Source of the DNA: an uncultured Rhodocyclaceae bacterium
GTDB lineage: Bacteria; Pseudomonadota; Gammaproteobacteria; Burkholderiales; Rhodocyclaceae
Assembly: GCA_907163075.1 (NCBI GenBank)
Contig: CAJQTY010000001.1
Location: 744,001-808,000, forward strand
DNA length: 64,000 nt
Direction: 5' to 3'
The first letter of the stretch is position 1. Every line of letters begins with the position of its first letter. A program made the position numbers and the translations under genes. The notes beneath the pieces are model-generated. The model did no database searches and was not told the origin of the DNA. It saw only the letters and a list, made by a program, of their open reading frames with translations. This document shows, piece by piece, positions 18,559-27,222 of this stretch.

Positions 18559-18942
18559 ATGTCAAATGAAGCAATTGTCGTAACGATAGTTTCGTCCCTG
18601 ATATCAGGAATACTCGGTATTGCTGTGTCCACTTGGTACTTTTACAAGTTGGAGCGCCACAAGCTCAAACTTGATCTTGCGCGCCGCCTGTTCGGCAACC
18701 GCTTCAGCGTCTCCGGCGATTCATTCTCGTGCGCAGTAAACGAAGTGATTGTGGTTTTTGCTGATTCAGAAGCGGTACTTCAGAAGATGGGGCGCCTCTA
18801 TGAAGCACTGCAAGTAGAAGGCAAACCCAACGCTGAGGGTGCCCTCATTGACTTTCTCAAGGCGGTTAGCAAGGCATCTGGCCTTGCGCAAGAAACATTA
18901 AACGATGCTTACCTGATCAAGACTTTCAATGCTCGCAACTGA
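18559..18942 (+). CDS. Hypothetical membrane-anchored protein
   Basis: The 127-residue protein has one N-terminal transmembrane helix (IVVTIVSSLISGILGIAVSTWYFY) followed by a positively charged stretch (KLERHKLKLDLARRL), then a soluble helical domain of about 85 residues. This would place the bulk in the cytoplasm. It resembles small uncharacterised proteins with an N-terminal anchor; no function is recognised. Its base composition is less GC-rich than its neighbours, suggesting a recently acquired gene. The ribosome-binding site is weak. Confidence 0.6.
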   Translation: MSNEAIVVTIVSSLISGILGIAVSTWYFYKLERHKLKLDLARRLFGNRFSVSGDSFSCAVNEVIVVFADSEAVLQKMGRLYEALQVEGKPNAEGALIDFLKAVSKASGLAQETLNDAYLIKTFNARN

Positions 18943-19308
18943 TATGTATTGACCTGTCAAGTTTTGAGTACCAATTTTTAGATCATCGTTCATTGTGTAG
19001 CTAGCAGAACGGGCGGCAAGCCGACGGTTGATCAGTCTGATATGCGCGGGTTGGTTACCGCATGACAACCGATTCGTCGGGGAACTGCCTCCTAGTCGCT
19101 TCGAGGGTTCTCCTACCGTTGCCCACTCTGCTACCGGCACACTGCACGCACATTGGGTTTTCTCCTTACGCCTTCGCTGCCGGCAGCGGCACCGCTTGTC
19201 TTCAAACTGGCTCCATTAAGCCGATCATCGGTGGCTCCATAACGCCGATCAATGACATTTGATTGACGGCGGTATACACGCGACAGCCCTGATTGCCATC
19301 CCTGGCGA
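18943..19308. other. Gap without a supported gene
   Basis: Only short open frames without ribosome-binding sites are present. The composition is mixed and no palindromic repeat or recognisable gene remnant was identified. Confidence 0.4.
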
Positions 19309-20718
19309 TCAGAGCACCTTGCCGGGATTCATCAGTCCCTTGGCGTCAAGCGCCCGCTTGATGGTACGCATCATCTCGATTTCGAGCGGACTCTTGTAGC
19401 GCAGGAGTTCCTCGCGCTTGAGCTGGCCAATGCCGTGCTCGGCGCTGATGCTGCCGCCCAGCCGGTGCACGATATCGTGGACGATCTTGTTCACCTGCGG
19501 CTGAACAGCAATGAACGCGGCGTTGTCGCCGGTTTCGGACTTGGACTGGTTGTAGTGCAGATTGCCGTCACCGACATGGCCGAAGGTGACGATGCGGATC
19601 CCGGGAAACGCCTGTTTCAGCTCGGTGTCGGCGGCTTCGACAAAATCTCCGATGCGCGAAATCGGCACCGATATGTCGTGCTTGATGCTGGTGCCCTCGA
19701 TCTTCTGTGCTTCGCTGATGTTTTCGCGCAGTGCCCACAGGCGCCTGGCCTGGTCACCGCTCTGCGCCACCACCGCATCGCTGATCGCGCCGTTCTCCAG
19801 CGCCTGTTCGAGAAAGCCTTCCAGGGCGGCGCGCAGTTCGCCCTCTTCGCCCGTGCCGGAAAGCTCGATGAGCAGATTCCACGGACTCTCGGAAAGCGGC
19901 GGCTGCGACCCCGGAATGTGTTTGAGCACCATGCCGAGCGAAACGTCCGAAACCAGCTCGCACGCCGTCAGGCTGGCGCCGAACATCCCCTGCAGATTGC
20001 CGAGCAGGTGCACGGCGGCCTGCGGCGATTCGATCGCCAGCCAGGCCGTGGCGATCGCCCGCGGCAGCGGAAAGAGTTTCATGACCGCCGCGGTGATAAT
20101 TCCCAGTGTGCCCTCGGCGCCGATGAACAACTGCTTGAGATCGTAACCGGTGTTGTCCTTGCGCAGGCCGCGCAGGCCATCCCAGATTTCGCCGCTGGGC
20201 AGAACGACTTCCAGGCCGAGCGTGAGCTCCCGCGTATTGCCGTAACGCAGCACCTGCACGCCGCCGGCGTTGGTCGAAAGATTGCCGCCGATCTGGCAGC
20301 TCCCTTCGGCGGCCAGCGACAGCGGAAACAGCCGTCCCACCTCGAATGCCGCTTCCTGCAAGGCCTGCAGGATACATCCGGCGTCGACGGTGATGGTATT
20401 GTTGGCCGCGTCGATTACCCGTATCCGGTTCATGCGCGACAGGTTGACCAGCACGGCCTCGCCGCTCTCATCCGGGATGCTCGCCCCGCAATGGCTGGTG
20501 TTGCCGCCCTGCGGCACGATCGCCACGCCGGCCGCGGCGCAGGCGCGAACGACAGCCGATACCTGCCCGGTGGACGCCGGGCGCACCACGCAGCGCGCCC
20601 GCCCGTGGTAGCGTCCGCGCCAGTCCACAAGATGCGGCGCCATGTCGCTGGCCGCTGTCAAGACATTGTCGGCACCGACGATTGCAAGCAGTTGTTCGAT
20701 CAAATTCACTTGGGACAC
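19309..20718 (-). CDS. FAD-linked oxidase of the GlcD / D-2-hydroxyacid dehydrogenase family
   Basis: The 469-residue flavoprotein has an FAD_binding_4 domain with VPQGGNTSHCGASIP and GGNLSTNAGGVQVLRYG, and a C-terminal FAD-oxidase domain with ITFGHVGDGNLHYN-like sequence (VTFGHVGDGNLHYN), SAEHGIGQLKREEL and GLMNPGKVL. Such enzymes oxidise D-lactate, glycolate or D-2-hydroxyglutarate and pass electrons to quinone, flavoprotein or cytochrome; the substrate is not decidable here. The chosen start is a GTG at 20718 because CAGGAG sits 7 bp before it; the ATG at 20745 has no such site. It is transcribed alone. Confidence 0.88.
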   Translation of the reverse strand: MSQVNLIEQLLAIVGADNVLTAASDMAPHLVDWRGRYHGRARCVVRPASTGQVSAVVRACAAAGVAIVPQGGNTSHCGASIPDESGEAVLVNLSRMNRIRVIDAANNTITVDAGCILQALQEAAFEVGRLFPLSLAAEGSCQIGGNLSTNAGGVQVLRYGNTRELTLGLEVVLPSGEIWDGLRGLRKDNTGYDLKQLFIGAEGTLGIITAAVMKLFPLPRAIATAWLAIESPQAAVHLLGNLQGMFGASLTACELVSDVSLGMVLKHIPGSQPPLSESPWNLLIELSGTGEEGELRAALEGFLEQALENGAISDAVVAQSGDQARRLWALRENISEAQKIEGTSIKHDISVPISRIGDFVEAADTELKQAFPGIRIVTFGHVGDGNLHYNQSKSETGDNAAFIAVQPQVNKIVHDIVHRLGGSISAEHGIGQLKREELLRYKSPLEIEMMRTIKRALDAKGLMNPGKVL

Positions 20719-20792
20719 GCTCTTGCTCCTGAAAAAAACGATCAACCGCCGCCTGTTTAGTAGTCAGTCGTGCTGAAACAGGTTGATAACCC

Positions 20793-20818
20793 GTTATTCC
20801 GGCGAAGCCCGGAATAAC
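20793..20818. repeat. Palindromic hairpin upstream of the flavoprotein gene
   Basis: A perfect 10-bp stem (GTTATTCCGG with CCGGAATAAC) encloses a 6-nt loop. It is a single-hairpin relative of the ATTCCGGC-type repeats found elsewhere in the window. Confidence 0.6.
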
Positions 20819-20856
20819 AAGATTTTTAAGTCTATTTGTTCCAACATGACTGATTG

Positions 20857-21581
20857 CTAGTGTAGTGATGCGATCTTGATGGCGCTTATTTGAAAGCTAC
20901 ACCGGTTCGGCTTTAAGCTGCGGGCGGATGAGCGTAGCGTCATCCGCCGAATGGCGCTCTGACGGCGCAAGGCGCTGCGCTTTTCCGCCCTACCGGCGGT
21001 CGGTATAAGTTCCAGACAGCGTGGTCGTGCCGTTTGTCTTCGCGCTTCTCGACGAACCGCAGATCACGCGAGACCTTGAAGCCGCGTACGACGTGAGGTT
21101 TGAACCCATTGGCGCGCCAATGCCGCGAGACGCTCGCCGCGCTCACGCCAAGCTCGGCCGCCATCTTGCGCGTGCTCCAGTGCGTGGCCGCTGCGGGTTT
21201 TGTCTGCGTCGTCAGTTCTAACCGTCGCGCCAAATCCACCTTGGCCGGTGGCGCACCGCGCGGTAGATCGCGCTCAATGCCGGCCAATCGCGACGCAGCA
21301 TAGCACTCGCGCCAGCGCGCGACCCGCAGGCGGCCTACGCCCAACTCCTGAGCAATAGACTTGTTCTGCATCCCGTCTGCCGCCAACAGGACGATGTGCG
21401 CACGTTGCACAAGCCTCACGCTGGAAAGCTTGGAGCACGCCAACTTCGTCAATTCAGCATGCTCTTCGTGGGTCACTATGATTTCCGGCGCAACTCGCAT
21501 TTGATGGCCCACCAGCAATGACCTGAGCACTATAGCAGGTCCATCACAATAAGCATCCTCAAGATCGCAACACTACACTAG
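20857..21581. mobile_element. Decayed IS630-family element with terminal inverted repeats
   Basis: The ends at 20857-20887 and 21551-21581 are inverted repeats of about 31 bp, each beginning CTAGTGTAGTG. Between them is a truncated IS630-type transposase gene on the minus strand. The right part (20857 to about 21040) carries a GC-rich palindrome instead of the transposase C-terminus, and this same right part recurs at 35297-35491. The copy cannot be autonomous. Confidence 0.75.
20940..21530 (-). pseudogene. Truncated IS630-family transposase
   Basis: The N-terminal helix-turn-helix part is intact: LSSVRLVQRAHIVLLAADG, then NKSIAQELGVGRLRVARWRECY, then the linker THWSTRKMAAELGVSAASVSRHWRANG and KPHVVRGFKVSRD. 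Homology to IS630-type transposases stops near FVEKRED; the DDE catalytic domain that should follow is absent. The frame then runs by chance through the palindromic repeat to 20940. It is therefore about half of a normal transposase and inactive. Confidence 0.8.
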
Positions 21582-21708
21582 ACTGGCGCGGCGGCACCGA
21601 CTGCCCTTCTATCCAGAATACCAAACGATGCGCCGGTCGTCCGGCTGGCGGCCAGGGTAATCGCATGAATGTCGCCGGAATGGCCGGTGGCCGGTTAAAC
21701 GAAGGCCG

Positions 21709-21780
21709 GTCATTCCGCCGTATGCCGGAATCCAGGTTTGCGGAGCACGAACTGGGTCCCGGCTTGCGTCGGAACGACAA
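21709..21780. repeat. REP/BIME-type intergenic repeat, degenerate copy
   Basis: It has the same two-hairpin order as the element at 18404: ATTCCGCCGTATGCCGGAAT, then a CCCGGCTTGCGTCGGAAC segment. The stems contain mismatches. The remaining bases of the 21582-21926 stretch show no gene. Confidence 0.6.
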
Positions 21781-21926
21781 GCTTGAGGATGAAATGAAGC
21801 TTGCGGAACCTCCCTAAAATGACTATGGCATTTACGCGATTGCCCTGGGCTGGCGGCATTAGTCGCACGCGGAGGCGACCATGTTCTTGAGGTCGTATTT
21901 CGGCCGCCAGCTTTATTCACAACATA

Positions 21927-23930
21927 TTACATGCTCGTAAAGAACCCCACCCCGACCAGTGTCAGCAAGGTCAGCCCGATCACGATCAGCGTAAAACCAA
22001 GCACCTTCGACGCCGCCGTCACCGGTGGCGACGGCGCCTCGACCAGATGGCGCTCCAGTTCGCCCGAGTCGAGCAGGCGCTGATACTCCAGCGGATGATC
22101 GCGCTTGTACTCTTCCAGCGAAACGGTGCCGGTGAACATCACCAGTTCCAGCGGGAACTTGTCCGGACGGAAGTGGTTGTTGAAGAAATGCACCGTGAAC
22201 AGGAAGACCACCGCCAGGAAAGCTTCTTCGCCATGGAATATGGCCGCCACGTTGAACACCCAGCCGGGCAGATACTGTGCCGTCAGTTGCGGCAGCCACA
22301 TCATCAGGCCGCTGACGCCGATGATCGTCACCCCCCAGAATGGCGCCCAATAGTCGAACTTCTCCCAGTAGGTCCAGCGGTCGAACACCGGCCGCGGCGC
22401 CATCCCGAGGAACCACTTGAACATGGCGATGATGTCTTTCAGATCCTGCAGGCCGGGAACCAGCGAGTTGGGGCCGAAGATCCTGAAGTTCTTCCAGTCG
22501 CGCGCGAGCTTGATGCCGATGTAGACGAGGTGCCAGATGAACACCCCGCCGAAGATCACGGCGTTGGCGCGGTGGATGATTCCGGCGGTGTGCGGGCCGC
22601 CGAGCGCGGTCATCAGCGGCGCCGCCCACGGCGCTTCCGGGTAGAACAGCGGGATGCCGGTCAGCGTCAGTATCATCAGGCTCAGGGCGAAGGTGATGTG
22701 GGCGATCCGCCAGGTGCGGCTAAAGCGCTTGAAGTGCTTGCCATGCAGGCGGGGCGGCAGTTCGCTCAAGGGGGCGGCCTTGATCTGCGGCTGTCCCTTG
22801 CGCAGCTGGCGTTCCTTGTATTCGCGGTAGAACCACAGGAGGGTATGCAGCCAGAAGAAGGCGAAGGTGCCGACCAGCAGCTGGGTCATGACCTGGTCGG
22901 CGATCCAGATCTGCGGGTAGCGCTTGAAATCGCCGGCATGGCCGTGCGGCTGGAAGCTGGCGAAGCCGGGCGGCGCGTCAGGCAGTTCCTTCTTGCCGTT
23001 GTGGCAGCTGCGGCAGGTCTTCATGCGGTTGTCGGGGTGCACCCTGGACGCCGGGTTGCTGGCTTCGAGGATGCCGTGGCTGCCGTGGCAGTCGAAGCAT
23101 TTGGCGGTGTAGGCGTAGCCGAGGGTGTTGATCTGACCGTGGTAGGTGGCCTTGTAGGTCTTGAAGTTTTCCTCGTGGCAGTTGCCGCACAGGGTGGTAA
23201 TGGCCAGTTTGGTGGGAACCGCCGAGGTGTTGCCGACGTCGTGGCTGAAGTGGCAGTCGGAGCAGACGGCGGATTTGAGGTTGTGCTTTTCCGAAATCTG
23301 CGTCCCGTGGACGGACTCCGAATACTCTTCGAGTTCATCGCTGTGGCACTTCTCGCCGCATACCTGGGGAACGGTGCGGCGCCATTCCTCGCGTTCGGTG
23401 GTGCCGAGCGCCGGGACGTCAAAGCGGTGCACGTCGTGGCAGTCGTTGCAGGAGGCGTTGAGGCGGGTGCCATCGTCCTTGTTTACGCGGGCGTGAAAGG
23501 ATTTTTTGTAGGCGGCGATGTTGTCGACGACGATGCCCAGGCGGGGCTTTTCGGCTGTCTTGTTTTCTTTTTTGGCCTTTTCCCACAGCGTTTCATGGCA
23601 CTGGGCGCAATCGGGGGGTTTTACTCCCGGGGCCTTCCGATGCCCGTCCTTACTGTCGACAATATCCGTATGGCAGGAAACACACTCCAGTTGCGCATGC
23701 ACACTCTTGCTAAAGTGCTCGGGGCTGATGGGGAGTAGCGCACGTTTGTCGCCGTCGGCGCCGGGTACTTCGAGTTTGCCTTTTTTCCCGTCGTGACAGC
23801 TCTGGCAGGTGGCGTTGTCGAGCCTGGCCGGGGCCGCGGGGTCGGCCGCCAGGGCCGGGGCGGTGGCCAGGACGCCGCAGAGGAGAATGGCGCAGGCGAT
23901 GGCCCGCACGGATTTCATTATTGCTGTCAT
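21927..23930 (-). CDS. Multiheme cytochrome c fused to a membrane cytochrome b
   Basis: The protein of 667 residues starts MTAIMKSVRA with a signal peptide cleaved near APALAAD. The periplasmic half has eight CxxCH heme motifs (CQSCH, CVSCH, CAQCH, CNDCH, CSDCH, CGNCH, CFDCH, CRSCH) plus one CxxxCH (CGEKCH), so up to nine hemes. The C-terminal half (about 360-667) is a cytochrome b561/PhsC-like domain with several transmembrane helices and conserved histidines (HITFALSLMILT, IIHRANAVIFGG, HGEEAFLAVVFLFTVHFF). It should carry electrons between the quinone pool and periplasmic partners. AGGGGGA precedes the chosen start. It is last in a leftward three-gene operon. The terminal reaction is unknown. 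Confidence 0.88.
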   Translation of the reverse strand: MTAIMKSVRAIACAILLCGVLATAPALAADPAAPARLDNATCQSCHDGKKGKLEVPGADGDKRALLPISPEHFSKSVHAQLECVSCHTDIVDSKDGHRKAPGVKPPDCAQCHETLWEKAKKENKTAEKPRLGIVVDNIAAYKKSFHARVNKDDGTRLNASCNDCHDVHRFDVPALGTTEREEWRRTVPQVCGEKCHSDELEEYSESVHGTQISEKHNLKSAVCSDCHFSHDVGNTSAVPTKLAITTLCGNCHEENFKTYKATYHGQINTLGYAYTAKCFDCHGSHGILEASNPASRVHPDNRMKTCRSCHNGKKELPDAPPGFASFQPHGHAGDFKRYPQIWIADQVMTQLLVGTFAFFWLHTLLWFYREYKERQLRKGQPQIKAAPLSELPPRLHGKHFKRFSRTWRIAHITFALSLMILTLTGIPLFYPEAPWAAPLMTALGGPHTAGIIHRANAVIFGGVFIWHLVYIGIKLARDWKNFRIFGPNSLVPGLQDLKDIIAMFKWFLGMAPRPVFDRWTYWEKFDYWAPFWGVTIIGVSGLMMWLPQLTAQYLPGWVFNVAAIFHGEEAFLAVVFLFTVHFFNNHFRPDKFPLELVMFTGTVSLEEYKRDHPLEYQRLLDSGELERHLVEAPSPPVTAASKVLGFTLIVIGLTLLTLVGVGFFTSM

Positions 23931-24014
23931 TTTTCCCCCTGCCTGAGCACTGCACGACAGGGGGCCGGAGTCACCAACATTCACCGGCCCCATGCGCATT
24001 ACGGGCGTGTCGCC

Positions 24015-24353
24015 TTAGCGCGACAGTATCCAGTCGATGAGGTTCTTCAGCTCTTTCGGATCCTTGGTGTCGATGATCTTGTGGTCTTCTTCCGTTCCGT
24101 CCTCGAGCTTGACCTTGGGGCCGGTGGTGAGGTTCTTCATGATCTTTTCTTCGGCGTCGGCCTTGCCCTTGAACTTGGCGGCGATCTTCTGGTACGACGG
24201 GCCTTTCTTGGTCTTGTCGACGGCGTGGCATTTGAAGCAGTCGTTGCGTTTGCCGAGAGCCTTTGCGGCCTGGTCGTCAACGGCAGCCAGCGCGGAGCCG
24301 GCCAGAGCCAGCGAAATAAGACCGGCAAGCAGGAGGGGTGTGGTCGGTTTCAT
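24015..24353 (-). CDS. Small class I cytochrome c
   Basis: The 112-residue periplasmic protein has a signal peptide (PLLLAGLISLALAGSALAA) and one heme motif, CFKCH, followed by KKGPSYQKIAAKFKGK and a C-terminal helix DPKELKNLIDWILSR, as in cytochrome c551/c552. No methionine is evident in the usual ligand region, so the sixth heme ligand is unclear. The start at 24353 has GAGG 5 bp upstream; the longer frame is unsupported. It lies between the EBDH-type protein and the multiheme cytochrome and probably shuttles electrons between them. Confidence 0.9.
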   Translation of the reverse strand: MKPTTPLLLAGLISLALAGSALAAVDDQAAKALGKRNDCFKCHAVDKTKKGPSYQKIAAKFKGKADAEEKIMKNLTTGPKVKLEDGTEEDHKIIDTKDPKELKNLIDWILSR

Positions 24354-24450
24354 CGTATCCTCGGTAAGAAAGTTCAGGTTTCCGCGGCCCGGACCGGATA
24401 CCGGACCGCATTTGGGGTGTGGCTTGGGGAACCGCTGATCAAATAAAAAA

Positions 24451-24530
24451 GAGTCATTCCGGCGAAAGCCGGAATCCATAAAAATCAACGAACTGGACAC
24501 CGGCTTCCGCCGGTGCGACGAATAAATCAG
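24451..24530. repeat. 80-bp two-hairpin intergenic repeat, copy A
   Basis: It contains ATTCCGGC-GAAA-GCCGGAAT and CACCGGC-TTCC-GCCGGTG joined by a fixed A/T-rich spacer. The 80 bp are identical at 78 positions to 53897-53976, about 29 kb away. It sits between two genes of the cytochrome operon. Confidence 0.85.
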
Positions 24531-24543
24531 CGCCTCCTTCGGC

Positions 24544-25875
24544 TCAAGGCAATTTGACCGCGTTGATATCGACCTTGGTGCCTTTGGGGGCGCCAAGAGC
24601 CAGGGTCTTCACGAACGAAACGTGGTGACCGCGGGTGGTGATGTTGTCGTCGTGCGCACCGAACCCTATGTTGTAGACGCCGCCCGGCTTCAAGGCCTTG
24701 TCGTCACTATTGGTCAGGCCGAGCGGACGGATCATTACGAGCGTCCACGTACCATCCTTCCAGCTGGCGATGGCGTTGTTGTCGGCGGCCGAGCCCTTGG
24801 CGTCTTCACGACTCGTGATGTAGTCGGGAATCAGGTCGCCTTCTTTCCATCCGGCGTTCGGGTCAAACGGGACAGCGTTCTTTTCGCGGATCAGGAAATG
24901 ATCGCCTTTGTGCAACTGGTCGACGGTAATCGACTTGTAGCCGACCTTCTTCTCGTCCCACATGAATTTCGGGGCGTGGGTCTTGCTGTCCGCATTGCCG
25001 CTGTACACGTCCTTGCCGGCGTCCGAGAGCCGGAACTCAAGCACGTAGCCGTCATCAGCCATGCCTATCGCGTGGCTGCGGTGCGCGCGCCACTGGATGA
25101 GGTCAACGAAGCCGCCGGCGGCCTTGATCTTGTTGATCTCGTCAACGGTCTTGCCGGTTTTCCAGTCAAGCGGGTCGGTGCGGGTCTCCGGCAGGTACTT
25201 GCGCACGTCGCTCTTCTTGATGGCGGTCAGCAGGGGATTGGCCGCGACTTCATCCTTGGTGAACTGTTTTTGCATGTCGCGCTGGCCGTCGTGGCAGGAG
25301 AGCCAGCAACCTTGCTTGGCGAAGCCGGGAACGCTGCCGTCGTCGATCATGATCGACATGCGGTCTTCGTAGAGGCCGATCATCTTGCGATCCTGGACGA
25401 TCTTGTCGAGTTTGGGGAAGCCCCAGACCTTCCATTCCTTGCCGTCAAAGCGCAGGTATTGGTGCTCGGTGCCGGGGTAGTCGTTCTGTGTCTTCCACTG
25501 CAAGCGCAGATAGGCGTTCTTGTCGTCGTAAGCGGCCTGGACCTTGAGGTCCTTGTAGCCTTCCTTGCCGGCGATCGGCATCGGTTCGAGCGGGCCAGCC
25601 TTGACCAGCTTTTCGCCCATGTCCTTCTCGGCATCTTCCTCATCGTGGCATGAGACGCAGGAGTCCCCGCGCTTGACTTCTTTCGCGGCGTTCTTGTGGG
25701 CATCGCTGCGCAGCCATTCGTACGACGATTGCCCCGGGTAGAACAGGGGAACATGCGTCGCCGGGATCTTCGACCAATTGATCTTGGCCGGATCGGCAGC
25801 CAGCGTCGTACCGCTGCCAATGACCCCGAAAAACCCGAGCGCAGCTATTTGCGCACATAGTGCCGTTTTATTCAT
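24544..25875 (-). CDS. Ethylbenzene-dehydrogenase-type heme protein with c-type heme motifs
   Basis: The 443-residue periplasmic protein starts MNKTALCAQI with a signal peptide ending near SGTTLAAD. After an N-terminal region with a CVSCH motif it has the EBDH/DMSO-dehydrogenase gamma-like beta-sandwich: DLKVQAAYDDKNAYLRLQW, RMSIMIDDG, GCWLSCHDG (a CxxxCH motif), HRSHAIGMADDGYVLEFR and a C-terminal TWTLVMIRPL segment. Such domains bind heme b as the gamma subunit of molybdenum enzymes, but no molybdopterin subunit is adjacent. Here it is first in an operon with two cytochromes, suggesting a periplasmic electron-transfer unit. GGGGAAA precedes the ATG. Confidence 0.82.
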   Translation of the reverse strand: MNKTALCAQIAALGFFGVIGSGTTLAADPAKINWSKIPATHVPLFYPGQSSYEWLRSDAHKNAAKEVKRGDSCVSCHDEEDAEKDMGEKLVKAGPLEPMPIAGKEGYKDLKVQAAYDDKNAYLRLQWKTQNDYPGTEHQYLRFDGKEWKVWGFPKLDKIVQDRKMIGLYEDRMSIMIDDGSVPGFAKQGCWLSCHDGQRDMQKQFTKDEVAANPLLTAIKKSDVRKYLPETRTDPLDWKTGKTVDEINKIKAAGGFVDLIQWRAHRSHAIGMADDGYVLEFRLSDAGKDVYSGNADSKTHAPKFMWDEKKVGYKSITVDQLHKGDHFLIREKNAVPFDPNAGWKEGDLIPDYITSREDAKGSAADNNAIASWKDGTWTLVMIRPLGLTNSDDKALKPGGVYNIGFGAHDDNITTRGHHVSFVKTLALGAPKGTKVDINAVKLP

Positions 25876-26288
25876 TTGCTTTCCCCGTTCGTTTGCGTTG
25901 ATGAATTGGTAACACGGTCCCCGCAACTTGCGTGCCCCCCTCCGTCAAACACGCTTGGCCCGGCAGTGCGGGAACTCGGATACGGGCGTAAGAATAACTG
26001 GTTTTGCCGGCACCTGAACGAAATCGTCTACAACGTTCCACAGCGTCGATTGTTGTCTGATTCGTCCCGGCTCCCGCTTCGCTCGTACTCGCAATAGTGC
26101 CGAGCACCGCTTGGTACTCACCTGCCATGTTCATCATGAGCGAGTTCAAACTCTCGTGCGGAGTGACCTGGCATTGAGTCGAGCCCAATTCCAAGATCCA
26201 AGATTACAGAAATGTAATTTTTCGGTCAGCTTCCTGTTGGAATGCCTTCGGTAAAGTCGGCGCATCCGATCAAGCAGGAGATACGCTC
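25876..26288. other. Divergent control region between cytochrome and copper-efflux operons
   Basis: The 413-bp region separates leftward cytochrome genes from rightward copper genes. It holds the palindromic operator at 26203 near the copper side. No further gene or hairpin is clear. Confidence 0.5.
26203..26218. promoter_or_regulatory. Candidate metal-responsive operator ATTACA-N4-TGTAAT
   Basis: A perfect palindrome, ATTACAGAAATGTAAT, lies 71 bp before the first gene of the copper operon. The half-sites resemble those of CopR/CusR/CzcR-family two-component regulators of metal efflux. No copper sensor or regulator gene is in the window. Confidence 0.55.
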
Positions 26289-26727
26289 ATGAAATTTCAT
26301 CTTCGTTCACTCGCCTTCGTCGCGCTCATGGGTTCCGCTTCACTGTGGGCGCAATCCGCCGCCACCGTCGAGGTCTACAAAAGCCCGTCCTGCGACTGCT
26401 GCGTGAAGTGGGTCGAGCACATGCAAAAAAAACGGATTCAGGGTTGAAGTTCACGACGTGGATAACATCCCCGCTTGGCGCAATAAACTCGGCATGCCCG
26501 AAAAATTCGCGTCCTGCCACACGTCCAGGATCGGCGACTACCTGGTCGAAGGACATGTCCCGGCGGCTGACGTCCAGCGCTTGCTGAAGGAAAAACCCAG
26601 GGCGCTCGGTCTGGCCGTACCCTCGATGCCGCCTGGATCTCCAGGAATGGATATCGCCAATTCCCCGGCCTATGAAACCCTGCTCGTCCAGGCCGACGGC
26701 CGCGCCCGCGTTTACGCCAAACACTGA
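26289..26727 (+). pseudogene. DUF411 copper-associated protein, frameshifted in a run of eight A
   Basis: The N-terminal frame has a signal peptide (LAFVALMGSASLWAQS) and VEVYKSPSCDCCVKWVEHM, the CxxC-type metal motif of DUF411 proteins. At 26424-26431 eight A residues shift the frame to an early stop (QKKRIQG). Reading seven A restores QKNGFRVEVHDVDNI and joins the downstream frame PEKFASCHTSRIGDYLVEGHVPAADVQRLL, which runs to 26727. The full product would be about 145 residues, normal for the family. The shift may be a real mutation, transcriptional slippage or a sequencing error. DUF411 proteins commonly accompany copper resistance genes. Confidence 0.88.
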
Positions 26728-26745
26728 TTGTCGACGGAGTACACT

Positions 26746-27102
26746 ATGAATACCGCATTCACAGCAGCCCTTATCGCCCTCGCCGCTACCTTTTCCGCAT
26801 CCGCCATGGCCGCCGGCGAACACGAGAGCCACGGCAGCATGGGCATGTCTGCGCCGGCGGCAGCACCGGCCGCGGCGCAGATGGCCGAAGGGGTGGTGAA
26901 AAAAGTGGACAAGGCGGCTGGGAAAGTCACCCTCGCACATGGACCGCTGACCAACCTGGGAATGAACATGCCGATGACCATGGCGTTCCGCGTCAAGGAT
27001 GCGACCTGGCTCGATCAGATGAAAGAAGGAAGCAAGATTCGTTTTATGGCGGACAGCGTCAATGGCGCCCTGACGGTCGTCAAGTTTGAACCGGTCAAAT
27101 AA
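26746..27102 (+). CDS. cusF: Periplasmic copper-binding protein CusF
   Basis: The 118-residue protein has a signal peptide (TAALIALAATFSASAMAA), a His/Met-rich linker (GEHESHGSMGMS), and the CusF beta-barrel with GVVKKVDKAAGKVTLAHGP and the metal-binding segment NMPMTMAFRV. It binds Cu(I) or Ag(I) in the periplasm and hands it to the CusCBA pump. The start at 26746 follows CGGAG by 7 bp; the TTG upstream is not needed. A fused CusF-like domain is also present at the end of the CusB here. Confidence 0.9.
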   Translation: MNTAFTAALIALAATFSASAMAAGEHESHGSMGMSAPAAAPAAAQMAEGVVKKVDKAAGKVTLAHGPLTNLGMNMPMTMAFRVKDATWLDQMKEGSKIRFMADSVNGALTVVKFEPVK

Positions 27103-27222
27103 ACGTCGCGCGGCCGGCGCCGTCGATCGGCGGCGGATACGAGCCGGAGTGTCGCGCGGCATACCCGCGATCGCCCGGCAAGTTCCCCGGTCCGTCACCC
27201 ACACGCTACTCTCGGAGCTTTT

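Noticed and set aside
22047-23738. A 563-codon plus-strand frame opposite the multiheme cytochrome gene
   Set aside because: The minus strand encodes nine heme motifs and membrane helices; the plus-strand frame has no recognisable domain.
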